Assembly (NCBI GenBank): GCA_031260365.1
Contig: JAIRJY010000106.1
Span: 1-6,805 of the forward strand
Length of the DNA: 6,805 nucleotides
Source of the DNA: Nitrososphaerota archaeon
Lineage (GTDB): Archaea > Thermoproteota > Bathyarchaeia > Bathyarchaeales > Bathycorpusculaceae
Reading direction: 5' to 3'
Part shown: positions 4,539-6,805 of the stretch, piece after piece
Numbering within the stretch: position 1 is the stretch's first letter
Layout of the letters: every line of letters begins with the position of its first letter
Notes under the pieces: model-generated
Database searches by the model: none
What the model was told of the DNA's origin: nothing
Seen by the model: only the letters and a program-made list of their open reading frames with translations
Position numbers and translations under genes: made by a program

Positions 4539-5537
4539 TTATATGTTGTTTTTGAGTTGTTTTAATTTATTTTTTGTTATGTCTGGTGTGAGTTTTAAGA
4601 TTCCTGTTAGTGTTCGTGGTATTGCAGTGTTTAAATTGCATGGGTGGATGCAGTAGCAGTTATTTAGTTTGTTTCGTATATGGTCTGCGTTTTTGCTGTT
4701 CCATAGTTCAGTTAAGTTAAAGTTGTAATTTCTAAGGTTTGCAAATGGTTTTGAGTATTCACATGCAGCGACATCTGCATTAGCGTGAATAACCATGTCT
4801 AGGTTTCCTGCATAACATGTAACGAGTTTTTTGTGTTCAGAGAGCATTTTTATTGAGTATTCCCAAACTATACGGTTCTGATTGGTCATATACGGTTTAA
4901 TTTGAGAGTAAACTACCTGGAGTTCTTTAAGTGTTAACACTGCATTGTTATCTCGAGGGTTGTGATAGAAATGTATAGATGCACCAAAATTGAAAACGTG
5001 TTCAAGCCCACGAGTTATATTAAAAACTATATCACCTTTTTTAGCATACAGTTTTTCTGTTTTTAGGTAATCTATAAACGAAAAAACATTGAGCACATTA
5101 AAACGTGAAATCGTTGTGAGTATGGTAACATTGACGCCTGCGTCTTTGCATAGTTTTATAGTTTTAACTGCGGTATCAAAACAGGTTACACCACGAAGTT
5201 TATTATGTATATCTTCAAGTCCGTCAAGTGAAACCGTAACATTAACAGAGTCTGTTCCAATTTTTTGGATAACCTCGTGTATGCGTTGTGGTATCAAACC
5301 GTTAGTATTTAAATAAATTTTATTTTTAACTACATGGCTGCAGATTTCTGCAAGGTCGTCTCGTAGAGTTGGTTCGCCTCCAGTTATGGAAACAGAGTTG
5401 AAAATGCTAAAATCAATTTTTTTGATTTCATCAAGACTAAGTTCATTGTTTGTTAGAGCTTTCCAGTTAAAACAGTGATTACACCTAGCGTTACATTGAT
5501 TTGTAACAAAAAAAGTCAAAAATCTAGGCATAAACAC
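4539..5537 (-). CDS. Radical SAM protein with SPASM-like C-terminal Cys cluster
   Basis: The product is 332 residues. Cys15-x3-Cys19-x2-Cys22 binds the SAM-coordinating [4Fe-4S] cluster. Gly-Gly-Glu-Pro at 53-56 contacts SAM, and Ser-Leu-Asp-Gly at 103-106 is the usual radical SAM strand motif. The C-terminal part has Cys241, Cys259, then Cys294-x-Cys296-x3-Cys300, preceded by Glu-Leu-Trp-Asn-Ser; this is typical of SPASM/twitch domains that hold an auxiliary cluster. The enzyme should generate a 5'-deoxyadenosyl radical; the substrate is unknown. The start is GTG 5537, with GAGG 11 bases upstream; ATG 5531 is an alternative. The GAGG overlaps the stop of the upstream glycosyltransferase, so the two genes are translationally coupled and probably modify one product, such as a glycan, glycolipid or peptide. 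No membrane segment or signal peptide is seen. Family call firm, role inferred. Confidence 0.88.
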   Translation of the reverse strand: MFMPRFLTFFVTNQCNARCNHCFNWKALTNNELSLDEIKKIDFSIFNSVSITGGEPTLRDDLAEICSHVVKNKIYLNTNGLIPQRIHEVIQKIGTDSVNVTVSLDGLEDIHNKLRGVTCFDTAVKTIKLCKDAGVNVTILTTISRFNVLNVFSFIDYLKTEKLYAKKGDIVFNITRGLEHVFNFGASIHFYHNPRDNNAVLTLKELQVVYSQIKPYMTNQNRIVWEYSIKMLSEHKKLVTCYAGNLDMVIHANADVAACEYSKPFANLRNYNFNLTELWNSKNADHIRNKLNNCYCIHPCNLNTAIPRTLTGILKLTPDITKNKLKQLKNNI

Positions 5538-5548
5538 CGTGTTGTTTT

Positions 5549-5552
5549 CCTC
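5549..5552 (-). promoter_or_regulatory. Shine-Dalgarno of the radical SAM gene overlapping the previous stop
   Basis: On the minus strand TGA of the glycosyltransferase (5553-5551) runs straight into GAGG (5552-5549), 11 bases before GTG 5537. The overlap argues for coupled translation of a two-gene operon. Confidence 0.55.
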
Positions 5553-6270
5553 ACTTAATAGAGAGTTTTTCTTTCAACTTATAAAGTGGATATTTTAGTG
5601 GCATACGACAGAGCATGCTAAAATCAAAAGCAGATCTTTGTACCTCTGGTTGGTACTCATTTTTCATGGTTGTATCAAGCTGGTTAAATCCTTTATGGTA
5701 ACCTTTGAATTTACGCCAATATGTCTGTTCGTTAACATGATGATTAACAAGTATTTTGTTAGTGTGTAAAACAAGCAGTCCTTCAGATATCATACGTCTT
5801 ATAACATCATTGTCTTCACCAGCAACATCAAAAACTGGATTAAATCCACCTATTTTGAGCAGGTCTTCACGTTTATAGAGAGCACATTGAAAAGCTCTAG
5901 CGTCAACAATTTTTACACCGCCATGTCGCTCTATTTCTAGTCTATCCATTTCAGCAGCAACTTTAAGAAACCATTTACTACCAACAGTTAACTGCCCCGC
6001 ACAAACACCTGATACATTAAATTTCTGCATAATACCATAAAGAACTGGCACTGGATCGAATTCTAACTCTATATCAGAATCTAACCATAAAACTAGTGGA
6101 GCAGTAGCTTTCTTTAACAGTTCATTTCTAGCATTACCAACGCCTTTAACAGCTGAAGTGTACCATGTATAACTGCTTAACCATTTCTGATTATTTTCCA
6201 TAAACACTGTAGGAACACCGGTTCCACCTAAAGGTGTGAGAACCTCACAACTACAAATCATCCAAATCAC
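5551..6270 (-). CDS. GT2-type (GT-A fold) glycosyltransferase
   Basis: The product is up to 239 residues. Key GT-A features are Gly-Val-Gly-Asn-Ala-Arg-Asn at 43-49, which in this fold contacts the nucleotide sugar, and Leu-Trp-Leu-Asp-Ser-Asp at 61-66, the metal-binding DxD (Asp64, Asp66). Gly-Gly-Phe-Asn-Pro-Val-Phe at 141-147 leads to Ala-Gly-Glu-Asp-Asn-Asp at 150-155, carrying the Glu-Asp catalytic-base region, and His176-His177 follow. It should move a sugar from a nucleotide or lipid-linked donor; donor and acceptor are unknown. The N-terminus is short and unusual: the first strand is Met-Ile-Cys-Ser-Cys-Glu-Val, followed by a Gly/Pro-rich loop instead of the common Pro-Thr-Tyr-Asn. 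Starts are GTG 6270 or ATG 6261 (GTGAT four bases upstream). A TATA-like TTAAATTA at 6291-6298 is placed for a leaderless transcript. No membrane segment is obvious. It leads the operon with the radical SAM gene. Confidence 0.8.
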   Translation of the reverse strand: MIWMICSCEVLTPLGGTGVPTVFMENNQKWLSSYTWYTSAVKGVGNARNELLKKATAPLVLWLDSDIELEFDPVPVLYGIMQKFNVSGVCAGQLTVGSKWFLKVAAEMDRLEIERHGGVKIVDARAFQCALYKREDLLKIGGFNPVFDVAGEDNDVIRRMISEGLLVLHTNKILVNHHVNEQTYWRKFKGYHKGFNQLDTTMKNEYQPEVQRSAFDFSMLCRMPLKYPLYKLKEKLSIK

Positions 6271-6562
6271 AATAAAACTTAACGAGTAAATAATTTAACT
6301 CTTTGCCAAAAAGAAACATCCAAAGTTAGTAAGTAACAGCTTAACAGAACAAAAACGAAATACGTAATAAAACATTTTATCAATAGTCTTCTTGTAAAAC
6401 CTGTGATTTGTACTACTTTTTCCAGAATATACTGCGTATGTGATCGAATACGAGAAATGTTTTCTTTGTGACAATTGTAGCCTTGAAAAGAATATACGAT
6501 TTTGTAAGAGGTCTAACACATTTAAAACAATAATTCATATAAGATTGGTGTTTTCACGTTTG
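6271..6562 (-). other. AT-rich spacer before the glycosyltransferase
   Basis: No convincing gene is present. A minus-strand frame (6295-6519, GTG start) has no Shine-Dalgarno and reads as a low-quality, Phe/Ser/Arg/Lys-rich chain; it shares the frame of the glycosyltransferase but ends at a TAA 24 bases before its GTG. A TATA-like TTATATG lies at about 6537-6543 on the minus strand, shortly after the CitG-like stop, and could start a transcript running into the glycosyltransferase operon. No structured RNA was recognised. Confidence 0.4.
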
Positions 6563-6805
6563 TTATGGTCGGTAACCGTTAAGTGTACAAATCGCAAGTG
6601 TTGTAGCGATAAGGTCTGCTGTGGTTCCAGGATTGTAACGGTTTCTTTCGAGGCGTAAGTTATAGTCAAATTTCTTAATGGCTGCTCTGCCCTCAGTTGT
6701 TGTAGCACCGCCTAATTCTAACACTGCTTTTGCTTCTGCTGAAATTTCTTTGGCTTTTTCTATTCCAGCTTTTCGGGCTATGAACGTATCTGGATGATTA
6801 GCCAG
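6563..6805 (-). CDS. CitG-like triphosphoribosyl-dephospho-CoA synthase, C-terminal part
   Basis: The minus-strand frame is open from the right edge to TAA at 6563-6565, giving 80 residues, so the 5' part lies beyond the window. The fragment shows Pro-Asp-Thr-Phe-Ile-Ala-Arg-Lys-Ala-Gly, a Glu/Ala/Lys-rich helix, and Asn-Pro-Gly-Thr-Thr-Ala-Asp-Leu-Ile-Ala-Thr-Thr-Leu near the end. These are the characteristic C-terminal motifs of the CitG/MdcB family (usually about 280-300 residues). In bacteria the enzyme makes the 2'-(5''-triphosphoribosyl)-3'-dephospho-CoA precursor of the citrate or malonate lyase prosthetic group from ATP and dephospho-CoA. Archaeal homologues commonly occur without those lyases, so the real product here is open. 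It is in the same direction as the glycosyltransferase but about 290 bases upstream, so probably a separate unit. Confidence 0.78.
   Translation of the reverse strand: MANHPDTFIARKAGIEKAKEISAEAKAVLELGGATTTEGRAAIKKFDYNLRLERNRYNPGTTADLIATTLAICTLNGYRP

Noticed and set aside
4283..4656. Plus-strand ORFs with hydrophobic stretches opposite HIT and radical SAM
   Set aside because: Hydrophobicity comes from reading AT-rich coding DNA antisense; both real genes are motif-supported.
6295..6519. Minus-strand 74-residue ORF before the glycosyltransferase
   Set aside because: Composition looks random, no Shine-Dalgarno and no recognisable motif; being in the glycosyltransferase frame seems accidental.
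6440..6658. Plus-strand Cys-rich 72-residue ORF that recalls a zinc-binding protein
   Set aside because: Its second half is antisense to the CitG-like gene, the Cys spacing fits no known finger, and there is no Shine-Dalgarno.
1..6805. CRISPR array, insertion sequence, tRNA or attachment site
   Set aside because: No regularly spaced repeats, transposase or integrase motifs, terminal inverted repeats or cloverleaf were seen on either strand.

Overview
This AT-rich window looks like part of an archaeal chromosome, most likely from the TACK/Bathyarchaeia side. The evidence for Archaea is a PAC2-family proteasome-assembly-type protein, an Lsm (Sm-like) RNA-binding protein, an ESCRT-III/Snf7 (CdvB-type) protein, an RNase P RNA with perfect P1 and P4 pairings, and Shine-Dalgarno sites of the form AGGTGA next to TATA-like promoters. 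The lineage below Archaea is inference; no marker here fixes it.

Layout. 1-419 (+): 3' part of a PAC2-family gene, open at the left edge. 440-862 (-): Lsm protein with a C-terminal extension, convergent with PAC2. 863-1395: a long AT-rich spacer with a cluster of CTAG/GTAC palindromes and a possible eight-codon leader ORF. 1405-1731 (+): small unknown protein. 2034-2678 (+): ESCRT-III protein read from a TTG codon with a good Shine-Dalgarno, ending in a hairpin plus T-tract. 2718-3488 (-): DapB-like reductase. 3558-3881 (-): RNase P RNA gene, not protein coding. 4003-4434 (-): HIT-family nucleotide hydrolase/transferase. 4539-5537 and 5551-6270 (-): a radical SAM protein and a GT2-type glycosyltransferase, tightly coupled in the order glycosyltransferase then radical SAM. 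6563-6805 (-): C-terminal part of a CitG-like triphosphoribosyl-dephospho-CoA synthase, open at the right edge.

How it fits together. The left half holds information-processing and cell-biology genes (proteasome assembly, RNA binding, membrane remodelling, tRNA 5' processing). The right half is metabolic: a coupled glycosyltransferase/radical SAM pair that may act on one glycan or glycolipid, plus HIT and CitG-like genes. Only the glycosyltransferase/radical SAM pair is clearly an operon, because the Shine-Dalgarno of the second gene overlaps the stop of the first. No insertion sequence, CRISPR array, tRNA or integrase was seen. The most interesting items are the stand-alone ESCRT-III gene with a possible MIM2-like tail, the glycosyltransferase/radical SAM pair, the diverged DapB-like enzyme, and the unknown small protein with a possible upstream leader ORF.
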